Source: Cryomorphaceae bacterium
Lineage (GTDB): Bacteria; Bacteroidota; Bacteroidia; Flavobacteriales; Schleiferiaceae
Assembly (NCBI GenBank): GCA_024639785.1
Contig: JAHEGI010000003.1
Coordinates: 1-64,000 of the forward strand
Direction of reading: 5' to 3'
DNA: 64,000 nucleotides
Of this stretch, positions 1 to 9,145 are shown piece after piece; within the stretch, counting starts at the first letter, position 1, and the number at the start of each line of letters is the position of its first letter. The notes below the pieces were generated by a model. It had not been told where the DNA came from. It saw only the letters and a program-made list of their open reading frames with translations, and ran no database searches. A program made the position numbers and the translations under genes.

Positions 1-19
1 ACGCAAGCGGAACGCATGC

Positions 20-47
20 AGAATGCCCTTCGGGCTTCTTCGTTGTT
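20..47 (+). terminator. weak hairpin, possible terminator of a gene upstream of the window
   Basis: A short hairpin, GCCC-TTC-GGGC with partly paired flanks, is followed on the plus strand by a T-rich stretch. This suits a plus-strand gene ending before the window. It could also end the leftward yqgE transcript, but the T-run is poorer in that direction. Confidence 0.35.
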
Positions 48-608
48 TTAATTCAATTGGGGCTCTGTGGGCGCATTGCTCCACAGGCGAAAGTCCGGAG
101 GCAGTTGCCCTTTGAGGGCTTGATACAAGTCTTTTTGATAACTCAAGCAATTCACCGTGCTTCCGGGTATGATCGCCCAACTTCCTTCGTCGATCTCCGC
201 TTCTAGCTGTCCTGGTGACCAGCCGGAGTACCCCGCGAAGAAACGAATATGTCCAGAAGGGAGTTGCCCGTTCCGCAAGGCTGATTGCATGACCTCATAT
301 TCGCCACCCCAATGCAAAAATCCATCTATGGAGTGGGAGCCTGGAATGATATCAGGTCGACAGTGCAAGAAGAACAAGGAGTCTTGATCAACGGGGCCCC
401 CTATGTGTAAGGGCAAGGTGGGCCAATCGCCTTTTAGTGCATCCGGGAGCAGGTACTCGGTGGCATCGTTCAGTACGAAGCCGACGGTGCCCTGGTGGTC
501 ATGATCTGCAATGAGAATCACCCCGCGCTGGAAATTGTCATCTTCCAAAAGGGGATGGGCTAATAAAACCTGTCCTCGTCGAATCTGTTGTACCATTGGC
601 TGCGCCAT
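48..608 (-). CDS. YqgE/AlgH family protein (UPF0301)
   Basis: This is a small cytosolic protein of about 186 residues from the YqgE/AlgH family, whose biochemical role is not settled. The family signature is clear: a beta-rich start (GQVLLAHPLLEDDNFQRGVI), then LIADHD and GTVGFVLN, and a central GGPV. I chose the ATG at 608, which opens MAQPMVQQIRRG and matches the usual family N-terminus. An in-frame ATG at 632 would overlap the start of divergent pdxH by two bases. With either start the two divergent genes have almost no intergenic space, so each promoter must lie in or near the other gene. Family assignment is firm; the start is less so. Confidence 0.85.
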   Translation of the reverse strand: MAQPMVQQIRRGQVLLAHPLLEDDNFQRGVILIADHDHQGTVGFVLNDATEYLLPDALKGDWPTLPLHIGGPVDQDSLFFLHCRPDIIPGSHSIDGFLHWGGEYEVMQSALRNGQLPSGHIRFFAGYSGWSPGQLEAEIDEGSWAIIPGSTVNCLSYQKDLYQALKGQLPPDFRLWSNAPTEPQLN

Positions 609-630
609 ATCCTCTAATTTAGCAATATCC

Positions 631-1263
631 ATGAGTTTACACGACGACCGCAAAGAGTATCAGTTTGACCAGCTTGATGATGGGGCTAAATCCTTGAATC
701 CTATGGTCTTATTCAAGGAATGGCTCGAGTCTTATCGACAAACTGGTGCTGCAGATGCCACGGCATTTGCACTGAGTACCGTCGGAGAAGACGGCCTTCC
801 TGACGCGCGCATTGTGCTTCTCAAGGATGTCATGGATGGTGCGTTGGTGTTTTATACCCACTACACCTCCAAAAAAGGCCGTGATTTGGCCCATCGCCCT
901 AAGGCGCACGCCTTGTTCTTTTGGCGGGAGATGGAGCGTCAAATACGAATTTCCGGCTCCGTGATAAAAGTTTCTGAAGAGAAAAGTGATGCCTACTTCC
1001 ATTCTCGCCCCCCAGGGAGTCAGCGTGGGGCCATGGCTTCAAATCAATCGGAAGCGATTTCCTCCCGGGCGGAGATGGAGACTAAGTTCCAAGCTTTGTC
1101 GGAAGTTCCGGATGAAGCATTGCATCGCCCAGCGGGTTGGGGAGGATACGCGCTACAAATTGAGCGGATTGAATTCTGGCAAGGTCGCCCAAGCCGGATG
1201 CACGATCGAATTGCATTTACCTTAAAAGATCATCGCTGGGATGCCCAGCGACTTGAACCTTGA
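631..1263 (+). CDS. pdxH: pyridoxamine 5'-phosphate oxidase
   Basis: This FMN enzyme oxidises pyridoxamine or pyridoxine 5'-phosphate to pyridoxal 5'-phosphate, the last step of the vitamin B6 pathway and salvage. The 210-residue length is typical. Visible motifs are the FMN-binding RIVLLKDV and FYTHYTSKKG, the SRPPGSQ segment, RPAGWGGY, and the closing RMHDRI with the C-terminal W-D-RLEP. The ATG at 631 gives MSLHDDR; upstream codons would add 40 residues foreign to the family. A near-consensus -7 element (TAATTTAG) lies 8 bases before this ATG. The stop is 3 bases from the following oxidoreductase gene, so the two are probably co-transcribed. Confidence 0.95.
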   Translation: MSLHDDRKEYQFDQLDDGAKSLNPMVLFKEWLESYRQTGAADATAFALSTVGEDGLPDARIVLLKDVMDGALVFYTHYTSKKGRDLAHRPKAHALFFWREMERQIRISGSVIKVSEEKSDAYFHSRPPGSQRGAMASNQSEAISSRAEMETKFQALSEVPDEALHRPAGWGGYALQIERIEFWQGRPSRMHDRIAFTLKDHRWDAQRLEP

Positions 1264-1266
1264 ATT

Positions 1267-2277
1267 ATGATTTCTAAGACCATTTCATTCGGTGTTATAG
1301 GCTGTGGTCGAATTGGCCAACGCCATATGGAGATGATAAAAAATCTCCCTGGGGCAGAGTTGAGTGCTTTGTGTGATGTTTTACCCGCAGATGCATTGGG
1401 TCTCGACGAGGCCATTCCACTGTATGCTACCGTTAAGGCTATGCTGGAGGCGCATCCTTCGTTGGATGTGGTTGCGATAGCTACCCCTAACGGATTTCAC
1501 GCGGAACATGCCCTTCATGTCATCGCAGCGGGGGCTCACCCAATCATTGAGAAACCTATGGCGCTCAAGCGTAGCGATGCAGAAAAAGTATTGCATGCTG
1601 CGCTGCAAAAGGGAAAGTATGTCTTTGGCGTCATGCAGAATCGGTATTCACCTCCAAGTGCATGGCTCAAGGATGTTGTAGAACAAGAATTGCTTGGGGA
1701 GATTTATCAGGTGCACGTGGATTGTTTTTGGAATCGGGACGATCGGTATTACCATACTGGAGGTTGGCATGGAACGAAAAAATTAGATGGTGGCACGCTC
1801 TTCACTCAGTTTAGCCATTTCATTGATATCCTCTATTGGCTTTTTGGAGATATCCATCCGACATCGGTTCGCTTAAATAATTTCAACCATGCGCATAGCA
1901 TTGAATTTGAAGATTCAGGCATGGTGCATTTTGACTTGGTGCAGGGAGGGGTGGGTTCGTTGAATTATTCCACCTCTGTCTGGGATTCCAATTTAGAGTC
2001 CAGCATGACGATCATTGGAGAAAAAGGATCCATTAAGGTGGCTGGTCAGTATATGAATGAGGTGGCCCATTGCCATGTTGAGGGGTATGCGATGCCTGAA
2101 CTGGCACCCAGCAACCCGCCCAATAACTATGGACCGTACAAAGGGTCTGCAGCGAATCATATCTACGTGTATGAAAATGTTATGGCGGTCCTCCGCGGGC
2201 AAGGTCCCATCACAACCAATGCCCTAGAGGGCTTGAAGGTTGTGGACATCATTGAACGGATTTACGCGAAGGCTTGA
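1267..2277 (+). CDS. Gfo/Idh/MocA family oxidoreductase, WlbA/WbpB-like
   Basis: This 336-residue NAD(P)-dependent sugar dehydrogenase has an N-terminal Rossmann domain (GVIGCGRIGQRH, residues 9-20), the hallmark EKP at 95-97 and the C-terminal GGTLFTQFSHFIDIL with its conserved His184. The segment from QNRYSPP to YYHTGGWHGT resembles UDP-N-acetyl-glucosaminuronate 3-dehydrogenases (WlbA/WbpB), which feed surface-sugar synthesis. That substrate is an inference from resemblance; other nucleotide sugars or inositol are possible. It follows pdxH by 3 bases and is closed by a strong hairpin terminator. No aminotransferase or acetyltransferase partner, as in wlb clusters, is adjacent. Confidence 0.85.
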   Translation: MISKTISFGVIGCGRIGQRHMEMIKNLPGAELSALCDVLPADALGLDEAIPLYATVKAMLEAHPSLDVVAIATPNGFHAEHALHVIAAGAHPIIEKPMALKRSDAEKVLHAALQKGKYVFGVMQNRYSPPSAWLKDVVEQELLGEIYQVHVDCFWNRDDRYYHTGGWHGTKKLDGGTLFTQFSHFIDILYWLFGDIHPTSVRLNNFNHAHSIEFEDSGMVHFDLVQGGVGSLNYSTSVWDSNLESSMTIIGEKGSIKVAGQYMNEVAHCHVEGYAMPELAPSNPPNNYGPYKGSAANHIYVYENVMAVLRGQGPITTNALEGLKVVDIIERIYAKA

Positions 2278-2300
2278 GGTCTTTGTTTTAGAGCATAAAA

Positions 2301-2324
2301 AAAGCCGCCCGAGGGCGGCTTTTG
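2301..2324. terminator. bidirectional Rho-independent terminator
   Basis: The stem AAAGCCGCC/GGCGGCTTT closes on a four-base loop and has A and T runs on its two sides. It sits between the convergent oxidoreductase and HU genes and can serve both. Confidence 0.9.
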
Positions 2325-2347
2325 CGTTTAGGTGATTTTGGGTAGAA

Positions 2348-2617
2348 TTATAGCTTTCCGCTCAATTCAGCACCTGCCTTAAACTTAGCTACTTTCTTGG
2401 CTGCAATCTTGATAGTCGCACCCGTTTGTGGGTTACGGCCTTCACGTGCGCCACGAACAGATACGCTGAATGTTCCGAATCCAACGAGTGAAACTTTATC
2501 ACCTGAAGCCAATGCGCCACCGATAGAGTTAGTGACTGAATCCAATGCGGATTTTGCTTGAGCCTTAGAGATTCCTGCGTCTGCAGCAATGGCATCGATG
2601 AGTTGTGCCTTGTTCAT
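2348..2617 (-). CDS. hup: HU family DNA-binding protein
   Basis: This is an 89-residue histone-like nucleoid protein of normal HU length. It shows [22 protein letters not shown] (helical dimer part, residues 1-22), the [19 protein letters not shown] motif and the DNA-binding arm [14 protein letters not shown] homodimers bend DNA and take part in chromosome compaction, replication and recombination. The gene has its own good promoter and an mRNA leader of roughly 40 bases, unlike many genes here, and ends at the shared terminator. The upstream fmt gene has no clear terminator, so some readthrough into hup is possible. Confidence 0.97.
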   Translation of the reverse strand: MNKAQLIDAIAADAGISKAQAKSALDSVTNSIGGALASGDKVSLVGFGTFSVSVRGAREGRNPQTGATIKIAAKKVAKFKAGAELSGKL

Positions 2618-2660
2618 GCTTTTTGATTTAAAAGATTAAATAATTTGTTTTGGTCACTAA

Positions 2661-2690
2661 CAAATATAATCGAATACTCAGTATACACAA
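2661..2690 (-). promoter_or_regulatory. hup promoter
   Basis: On the minus strand a perfect -7 element TATATTTG (2668-2661) lies 19 bases after a TTG at 2690-2688 that fits the -33 element. This is the Bacteroidota TTTG/TAnnTTTG promoter form. It predicts transcription starting some 38-40 bases before the hup ATG. Confidence 0.7.
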
Positions 2691-2705
2691 GGCTTTACGA
2701 CGATT

Positions 2706-3662
2706 TTACGCGCTTAAGGTAAATTTTCCTCTAAGTCGAAAGCCTCGAAGGAAGTCGATTGTTTTCATTTTTCGCTTTCCGGGCCATTGTATTTCTAGAA
2801 TATTTAGAACTCCTTCACCCTGAGTTAAATGCACACCGCTGTCTGTAATAATTAGTTTAATACTATGTTTGTAATCTTCTGATTTACAATAATTAATAAT
2901 CTCCGAAGCGAAAACCTTAATTCGTCCATTTTCGGCCACATCTAAGTCGAAACTCGCCCCAGGAAAGGGATCACACGCTCTGATGCGATGATGTACGGCC
3001 TCTAAAGTTTTCAACAGTTCAATTTGGCCAAATGGTGGATAAATTTTTGGAGCCAATCGGGCGTCATTTGAGACTATTTGGCTTGACGCTGCTAGATTTC
3101 CGGCAGAAAGGCCTTCAATTGTGCGCACAGCCAGGCCGGCCCCCGCGATTTTTAAGCGATGATACAATGATGAAATGGGCTCATTTTCGCCGATTGGGAG
3201 TGCCTCTTGAAGGAGCACTGCGCCTTCATCAATGCGTTCATTCAGTAAAAAGGTGGTCACACCGGTTTCCTGGTCCCCATTGGCTATGGCCCATTGGATA
3301 GGCGCAGCGCCCCGATAATCAGGTAACAAAGAGGCATGTACATTGAACGTGCCCAAAGGAGGCATGTTCCAAACGGCTTCCGGAAGCATGCGGAATGCCA
3401 CGACGACAAATACATCGGCGCTGTAAGCCGCTAGGTTCTCAAGAAAATCGGAATCTTTGAGTCTTTCTGGCTTGATTACAGGTAGATTGAGCCGATCAGC
3501 GGTGTCTGAAACATGCGATGACTGCACCTTTAATCCCCTTCCAGCCGGTTTGTCCGCCGCCGTAACTACCGCAACAACCTCCATTTGAGGGGTGGACACG
3601 AGGGCCTCAAGGGTCGCCGAAGCGAATTCGGGGGTACCGAAGAAAATGATGCGGGTGTTCAT
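2706..3662 (-). CDS. fmt: methionyl-tRNA formyltransferase
   Basis: Fmt formylates the amino group of Met-tRNAfMet using 10-formyl-tetrahydrofolate, allowing initiation. The 318-residue protein begins MNTRIIFFGTPEFA. It contains the catalytic FNVHASLLPDYRGAAPIQWAI block (Asn and His) and the later IDEGAVLLQ that carries the catalytic Asp. The C-terminal OB-like tRNA-binding domain follows, with DPFPGASF and FLRGF. The start at 3662 is chosen because its ATG overlaps the recQ stop in an ATGA; an upstream in-frame codon at 3698 would put 12 unrelated residues inside recQ. It is the last gene of the AAA ATPase-recQ-fmt operon. Confidence 0.96.
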   Translation of the reverse strand: MNTRIIFFGTPEFASATLEALVSTPQMEVVAVVTAADKPAGRGLKVQSSHVSDTADRLNLPVIKPERLKDSDFLENLAAYSADVFVVVAFRMLPEAVWNMPPLGTFNVHASLLPDYRGAAPIQWAIANGDQETGVTTFLLNERIDEGAVLLQEALPIGENEPISSLYHRLKIAGAGLAVRTIEGLSAGNLAASSQIVSNDARLAPKIYPPFGQIELLKTLEAVHHRIRACDPFPGASFDLDVAENGRIKVFASEIINYCKSEDYKHSIKLIITDSGVHLTQGEGVLNILEIQWPGKRKMKTIDFLRGFRLRGKFTLSA

Positions 3663-5548
3663 GTCAGTTGGTAGATGCCTTGGCTTGTTCGTTCCCACAA
3701 ATGTCGTTCAATTCCATCGCGCAGGGCCTGTGCCACAAGGGCTTCCTTGTCTGGAAGTGCTTTGGTTAAGGAGGCCGCGCTGGCTGGAGCTTGTTTGAGC
3801 ATGGTGAGAATATGCGCTTGAATGGCCAAGGGCCCCCGTTCTCTGATCTCCGTACACCGATCACATCGGCCGCAATCCGCTGTGAGTTCTTCCTGGAAAT
3901 AGGCTAGAAGACTTCGCATCCGGCATTGGCTTCCATGAAGCATGTCTAGCATGGCTTCAGCGCGCAATCCTTTGGCGGTCATGAGACGTTCGAGTTTTTT
4001 TCTTGGGATCGGCATATAGCCTTCAGCCTCCCGTGCCATGCTCCAAATAATCTGTGTTTTGCTTTCGACGTGCTCCCAGCGCAGGATTCCGGCATGCTGA
4101 AGTGTGTTCAGCGCCGCATAGAGGGCAGGAATGGGGAGGTCGAGCGAAGACGCCAAAGCTTTTGGTGAAAACGGCACCGACGATTGGCCTACCCCGGGTT
4201 CTTTTCGAGCAATAGCGTAGGCGACATGCGCATGAGTGGGGATGGACTCCGCCGCCCGAACTAGTGCCTCACCATGCAGCAGCATGTGCACTTGGGATTG
4301 GTTTTGCCACCCGTCGCGAAGTCGAAAAATCCCTTCCCGCTCCAGAGTTTGCAACGCTAAATGAATCCAACGACGAGGCCGATCCATCTGTTCTGCCAGT
4401 TGCTCCAAATCAATGGTCTGACGAAAATCTTTGCCATCACCTACGGCAATTTGCCCAAGGCTGGCTAGTCTATTGTACAATTTTGACAGGTCTTCCCAGC
4501 GAATCTCCTCTTCATTTAAGCGCTTTCGAAAACTTTGCTCCACCCGGGGGTCCAAGAAGAAATGTGCTTCGGCAGAAGCGCCATCTCGACCTGCTCGCCC
4601 TATTTCTTGATAGTAGGCTTCCGGTGAATCGGGGATGTCGATGTGAAATACCTGACGGACGTTGGCTTGGTCAATGCCCATGCCAAAAGCATTTGTGGCT
4701 ACCATGGTGGATTGAACCCCCTCCGACCAGTTTTTTTGCTGCTGGCTTCGGTCCGCTGAGCTCATTCCTGCATGATAGGCTCCTGACGGGATACCTTGGT
4801 CGCCCAGGCGTTTGGCCCAGTGAGCGGTTTGGCTTCGACTGCGTGTGTAGATAATTTGACGACCGTGATCGGGTTTAATCCACTGAAGTAGGCTGCGTTC
4901 ACGTTGCGGACTATGATGCACATGAATAGCTAGATTGGGACGTGCAAAGGATTTTCTAAACACCTGCGCCCCCTCGAGATGTAGTAACGTTTGAATGTCC
5001 TGCAATACTTCCGGTGTCGCCGAAGCGGTGACCGCTAAGCAGGGGAGGTGTGCCGTTTTTTCGCGCAGTCGTCCTAATTGGGTGTAACTCGGACGAAAGT
5101 CATGTCCCCACTGACTTATACAATGGGCCTCATCGATGGCAAGTAAGCCTAAGGGTAGATAGGGTATGCGTCGAATAAATCGGGCCGATAAGGCGCGTTC
5201 AGGGGAGAGGTATAGGAAGGAAAACTCTCCTGCAATGGCGCGATCCATGACTTGGTCCCACGCGCGGTTGTCAATGTCTCCAGCGAGCGACAATGCCGAA
5301 ATGCCTCGACGTTGCAGGTCAGCCACTTGGTCTTCCATTAAAGAAATTAGCGGCGAGATGACGAGCGTGCAGGCCTCTCGAGCTAAGCCAGGAACCTGAA
5401 AACAAATGGACTTGCCGCCACCCGTAGGCAAAAGAGCAATGCCGTGGTGGCCCATGGCGATGTGGTGGACAATCTCTTCCTGTCCGGGGCGAAATGTATC
5501 ATAACCCCAGATGCGTTTTAAAAGAATCTGCAGCGACTCAGTGGTCAC
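3659..5548 (-). CDS. recQ: RecQ family ATP-dependent DNA helicase
   Basis: This is a 3'-5' superfamily 2 DNA helicase of 629 residues for recombination and fork repair. It has Walker A LPTGGGKS (40-47), the Walker B box DEAH (139-142) within AIDEAHCISQWGHDFRPSY, and motif VI-like QEIGRAGRDG. The RecQ zinc site is visible as C542 and the cluster C559-x2-C562-x2-C565. The remaining C-terminal part is short and I see no clear HRDC domain. The start codon is GTG (5548). The gene overlaps the preceding ATPase gene by 11 bases and fmt by 4, so it sits inside a translationally coupled operon. Confidence 0.95.
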   Translation of the reverse strand: MTTESLQILLKRIWGYDTFRPGQEEIVHHIAMGHHGIALLPTGGGKSICFQVPGLAREACTLVISPLISLMEDQVADLQRRGISALSLAGDIDNRAWDQVMDRAIAGEFSFLYLSPERALSARFIRRIPYLPLGLLAIDEAHCISQWGHDFRPSYTQLGRLREKTAHLPCLAVTASATPEVLQDIQTLLHLEGAQVFRKSFARPNLAIHVHHSPQRERSLLQWIKPDHGRQIIYTRSRSQTAHWAKRLGDQGIPSGAYHAGMSSADRSQQQKNWSEGVQSTMVATNAFGMGIDQANVRQVFHIDIPDSPEAYYQEIGRAGRDGASAEAHFFLDPRVEQSFRKRLNEEEIRWEDLSKLYNRLASLGQIAVGDGKDFRQTIDLEQLAEQMDRPRRWIHLALQTLEREGIFRLRDGWQNQSQVHMLLHGEALVRAAESIPTHAHVAYAIARKEPGVGQSSVPFSPKALASSLDLPIPALYAALNTLQHAGILRWEHVESKTQIIWSMAREAEGYMPIPRKKLERLMTAKGLRAEAMLDMLHGSQCRMRSLLAYFQEELTADCGRCDRCTEIRERGPLAIQAHILTMLKQAPASAASLTKALPDKEALVAQALRDGIERHLWERTSQGIYQLT

Positions 5549-6101
5549 GGAGGTGTTTTAGCATGAAGTCTACGCGCTCTTGAACACTGCCCGGAGGCAC
5601 AATCACTAGGGAATAGCCAGCTTCCTGGTAGGTGTCGACCAAGGATTGATGGATGGCATGGCAGGTGCTGAAAGGTTCCCAACGACCTTCGTCCATTTGG
5701 TAAATCTCTTCCCAGGGTGGAAAGATGAAAACATCCTGATGGTAGGGGAATTTGCTTGGGTCCATCTCTTCGGGGATGCTCTTTTCTCCGGCATCCATGT
5801 AGGCCAGGATGTCCAAGAGTGAACGGTCATAAAATACGGAACCGGAGAGCCAATCGGCGGCTTTATGTTGTTCGGCTCGGAGTTTCCAAATGGCCTTTGA
5901 AAATGCAATGAGGTTTCTCCATGGATCATTTCCTCCTTCTCCGTAGCCGGTTTCCTCCCAATATTCACGGGAAACCTCCTTCATGACTGAAAATCCTTGA
6001 GCCTCTATGGCTTGAACGACGGTGGATTTTCCGGTGCCTGGGGCGCCGGTTAGAACAATGCGTCGTACGGGAGCAGTTCCGTTGTTACTTTGGGGACTCA
6101 T
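5538..6101 (-). CDS. AAA_28-type P-loop ATPase/kinase-like protein
   Basis: This 187-residue P-loop protein has Walker A GAPGTGKS (19-26) directly after RRIVLT, then EVSREYWEETGYG and VFYDRSLLDILAY. This is the pattern of the AAA_28 family (NadR kinase domain / Ttd14-like). The biochemical role is unknown; a small-molecule kinase or NTPase is likely from the fold. In Bacteroidota it commonly lies beside DUF493 (from memory), as here. The start at 6101 abuts the start of the divergent DUF493 gene, forming CATATG, so no intergenic base separates them. It overlaps recQ by 11 bases and heads that operon. Confidence 0.85.
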   Translation of the reverse strand: MSPQSNNGTAPVRRIVLTGAPGTGKSTVVQAIEAQGFSVMKEVSREYWEETGYGEGGNDPWRNLIAFSKAIWKLRAEQHKAADWLSGSVFYDRSLLDILAYMDAGEKSIPEEMDPSKFPYHQDVFIFPPWEEIYQMDEGRWEPFSTCHAIHQSLVDTYQEAGYSLVIVPPGSVQERVDFMLKHLRDH

Positions 6102-6368
6102 ATGGATCCGATTGCGTTTAAAGAGTTGCTGGAACAAAACTACACTTGGCCCAGCATTTACATGTTTAAGTTTGTCTGTCCTGCAAGCAATGAAAATATT
6201 GCCTATTTGGAGAGTCTTTTTAATTCAGAAACGGCAGAAATACACATCCGCGCATCCTCAAAAGGGAATTACGTCAGTGTCACCGCCAAGGAGCTTATGC
6301 TTTCCGCCGACAAGGTGATCGAGCGGTACAGCGCAGTCCGAACGATTCCTGGTCTACTTTCCCTCTAG
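6102..6368 (+). CDS. DUF493 (YbeD-like) protein
   Basis: This 88-residue protein matches the DUF493/YbeD family: FKELLEQNYTWPSIYMFKFV, then a beta segment with the late KGNYVSVTA and a C-terminal helix ending [14 protein letters not shown]. The family has an ACT-like ferredoxin fold and an unknown regulatory role. Translation begins at the ATG of CATATG, back-to-back with the ATPase gene. A near-consensus -7 (TTACTTTG) lies 9 bases upstream, inside the ATPase coding region. The 3' end overlaps clpC, which is convergent, by 15 bases. Confidence 0.88.
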   Translation: MDPIAFKELLEQNYTWPSIYMFKFVCPASNENIAYLESLFNSETAEIHIRASSKGNYVSVTAKELMLSADKVIERYSAVRTIPGLLSL

Positions 6369-8984
6369 TTCTTCAGGCTTAACCGATTCTGAATCACTTG
6401 GCTCATCCTTGGCCGCCTTTTTCTTGCTTGCTTTTGGTTTGGCCGCATCTTCTGGATGGTCAGTATTTCGCTCCGACGCTTCGATGCGAAGTTTCAAGAC
6501 CTCCGCTTCGGGTTCGGCCGAGAAGAAGATGGCGTCGCCCGGGTGAGCTTGGCCTTTAACGATTTCTTCGGCGAGGGGATCCTCCACATATTTTTGGATT
6601 GCTCGAGCGAGTGGACGAGCACCGTATTTGGGATCATAGCCTTTCTCCCCAATAAAGTGAATGGCCTCTTCGTCTAAAGTCAGCTGATAACCGATGGCAT
6701 CCATACGACGAATCAATGCGGCGGCTTCGATTTTAACAATCTTGGCGATGTCCTCCTTTTCGAGTGAGTTGAAGACGACCACATCGTCAATGCGATTCAA
6801 GAACTCTGGCGCAAAGGCCTTCTTCAAAGCGCTTTCTATGACTCCCTTGGCTAGTTCATCGGCTTTGCCTTCTCTCGATTGCGTGCCGAAGCCTACGCCC
6901 GTGCCAAAATCCTTTAGCTGCCGCGAGCCTATGTTCGACGTCATGATGATCAAGGTGTTTTTGAAATCTACCTTGCGTCCCAAGCTATCAGTCATATGGC
7001 CCTCGTCTAACGCCTGTAGCATCAAGTTAAAAATATCCGGGTGGGCCTTTTCGATTTCATCCAGAAGTACGACGGAATATGGCTTTCGGCGAACTTTTTC
7101 CGTCAACTGACCACCTTCTTCATATCCCACATATCCTGGAGGCGCTCCAACGAGTCTCGAAAGGGCAAACTTCTCCATGTATTCTGACATGTCAATCCGA
7201 ACTAAAGCATCTGCCGAATCAAAAAGTTGTACCGCAATTTCTTTGGCGAGTTGCGTCTTTCCGACGCCAGTAGGTCCAAGGAAAATGAAGGATCCAATGG
7301 GCTTATTGGGGTCTTTTAGTCCTGCGCGATTGCGTTGAATGGCACGCACCACCTTGCTTACGGCCGTGTCTTGACCAATAATTTTTGATTTGATACTGTC
7401 CTCCATTTGGGCCAGCTTATCAAGTTCTTGCTTGGCCACCTTCTTAACGGGAATACCCGTCATCATTGAAACAACTTCGGCAATGTGCTCCTCAGTTACA
7501 GGTTGGCGATTTTCGCGAAGCTCTTCTTCCCATCGGGCTTGTGCTTTGCTGAGTTCCCCTTCAATGTTCTTTTCGTCATCGCGAAGTTTGGCGGCCTCTT
7601 CATAGCGTTGACGTCGGACCACCTCCATTTTTTTCTGACGGATTTCTTCCAAATTCTTTTCGAGTTCAGCCACTTCGTCGGGCACAACAATGCTGGTAAT
7701 GTGGACCCGACTTCCAGCCTCATCGAGTGCATCAATCGCTTTATCGGGGAGATGGCGATCGGAAACATAGCGAACCGTCAAACGAACACAGGCCTCCAAT
7801 GCTTCGGGGCTATAGGTGACGTTGTGGTGTTCCTCGTATTTGGGCTTAAGATTTTCAAGAATCTGTAGGGTTTCTTCCGGGGTGGGAGGGTCCACCATGA
7901 CCTTTTGGAATCGGCGCTCCAACGCCCCATCCTTTTCGATGTACTGGCGGTATTCATCCAAAGTTGTAGCTCCAATGCATTGAATTTCTCCGCGTGCCAA
8001 GGCAGGCTTGAACATGTTGCTGGCATCCAAAGATCCCGTTGCGCCCCCGGCACCCACAATCGTGTGCAATTCATCGATGAAAAGGATGATGTCATCGTTC
8101 TTTTCAAGCTCGTTCATCAAGGCTTTCATGCGCTCCTCGAACTGACCACGGTATTTGGTCCCTGCGACGAGAGAGGCGAGGTCTAAGGTGACAACCCGCT
8201 TTCCATAAAGTACGCGGCTCACTTTTTTCTTTACAATCCGCAAGGCTAATCCTTCTGCAATGGCGGATTTACCCACGCCTGGCTCGCCAATCAGCAAGGG
8301 GTTGTTCTTTTTACGACGGGAAAGCACTTGGCTCACGCGTTCGATTTCTTTTTCGCGCCCCACCACAGGATCCAGTTTATTCTCCTCGGCTAATTTGGTG
8401 AGGTCCCTACCAAAGTTGTCCAGCACGGGCGTTTTGCTCTTGGGGTCCGCGCTTGCTTTTCTGGAAGAGGCGCGGGGAGTGGGGTTTTCATCTTCTTCTT
8501 CATCGTGCAGCGCGGATGTGGGTTGGCTCCGACTTGAACTGGCATCATCCATGAATTTGGACTGATATTCTGCCTTGACGGATTCATATTCGACTCCCAT
8601 ATTCTTGAAAACGCCCGTTACAGGGTCGTTTTCATTGCGTAGAATGCACAAAAGGAGGTGCGCGGTACGTATGACGGCACTCGCATAAAGTTTCGCTTCC
8701 AGGAAGGTTGTTTTGAGGGCTTTCTCCGCGGGGCGGGTCAATGGGATGTTCTTTCTCGGGGCGGAACTCGCGTCTCCTAATTCTGTCAGGCCTTCGATTT
8801 TGCCACGCAAGGCGCTCAAATCCACGCCCATAGAGCGAAGTATCTCCACAGCGGAGCCTTCGCCTTCGCGGACCAAGCCCAAGATTAAATGTTCGGTACC
8901 AATACTGTCATGGCCCAAGCGAAGGGCTTCCTCCTTGCTGTAACCAATGACGTCTTTGACGCGGGGGGAAAAATTCTCATCCAT
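6354..8984 (-). CDS. clpC: Clp protease ATP-binding subunit ClpC
   Basis: This Hsp100 unfoldase feeds substrates to ClpP and helps in protein quality control. The 876 residues show two N-terminal Clp repeats ([16 protein letters not shown], then [12 protein letters not shown]), a variable acidic linker (145-190), AAA1 with Walker A at 233-240, a UVR-like middle region ([18 protein letters not shown]), and AAA2 with GPTGVGKTQ and DEIEKAHPD. The UVR segment marks ClpC rather than ClpA/B. The C-terminal tail is rich in Lys and Glu. The start at 8984 is the canonical ClpC N-terminus; upstream codons add 49 residues not seen in ClpC. A near-consensus -7 element TTACTTTG ends 5 bases before this ATG. 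Confidence 0.97.
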   Translation of the reverse strand: MDENFSPRVKDVIGYSKEEALRLGHDSIGTEHLILGLVREGEGSAVEILRSMGVDLSALRGKIEGLTELGDASSAPRKNIPLTRPAEKALKTTFLEAKLYASAVIRTAHLLLCILRNENDPVTGVFKNMGVEYESVKAEYQSKFMDDASSSRSQPTSALHDEEEDENPTPRASSRKASADPKSKTPVLDNFGRDLTKLAEENKLDPVVGREKEIERVSQVLSRRKKNNPLLIGEPGVGKSAIAEGLALRIVKKKVSRVLYGKRVVTLDLASLVAGTKYRGQFEERMKALMNELEKNDDIILFIDELHTIVGAGGATGSLDASNMFKPALARGEIQCIGATTLDEYRQYIEKDGALERRFQKVMVDPPTPEETLQILENLKPKYEEHHNVTYSPEALEACVRLTVRYVSDRHLPDKAIDALDEAGSRVHITSIVVPDEVAELEKNLEEIRQKKMEVVRRQRYEEAAKLRDDEKNIEGELSKAQARWEEELRENRQPVTEEHIAEVVSMMTGIPVKKVAKQELDKLAQMEDSIKSKIIGQDTAVSKVVRAIQRNRAGLKDPNKPIGSFIFLGPTGVGKTQLAKEIAVQLFDSADALVRIDMSEYMEKFALSRLVGAPPGYVGYEEGGQLTEKVRRKPYSVVLLDEIEKAHPDIFNLMLQALDEGHMTDSLGRKVDFKNTLIIMTSNIGSRQLKDFGTGVGFGTQSREGKADELAKGVIESALKKAFAPEFLNRIDDVVVFNSLEKEDIAKIVKIEAAALIRRMDAIGYQLTLDEEAIHFIGEKGYDPKYGARPLARAIQKYVEDPLAEEIVKGQAHPGDAIFFSAEPEAEVLKLRIEASERNTDHPEDAAKPKASKKKAAKDEPSDSESVKPEELEGK

Positions 8985-9113
8985 ACTTCCAAAGTAACCA
9001 ATACAATGCCAACACTTAGCCTTGTTTGGTAAAGAACATTTATAAACAGCAAATTGTGCATAAAACGTGGCTAAAATCCGCGTCAATACTGAATTTAAGG
9101 GGGCATCAGGCCG

Positions 9114-9121
9114 TATTTTTG
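9114..9121 (+). promoter_or_regulatory. gyrA -7 promoter element
   Basis: TATTTTTG is an exact TAnnTTTG match 24 bases before the gyrA ATG, within the 161-base clpC-gyrA divergent region. I see no convincing -33 TTTG at the expected distance. The rest of the region is AT-rich without another clear signal. Confidence 0.5.
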
Positions 9122-9145
9122 AAGAATACACTTTAATCTGACAAA

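Noticed and set aside
4264-4854. 196-codon open frame on the plus strand opposite recQ
   Set aside because: It is antisense to the conserved helicase core, has no family motif, and recQ explains the sequence.
6456-8943. several open frames of 70-140 codons on the plus strand opposite clpC
   Set aside because: All lie antisense to conserved ClpC domains and show no coding features.
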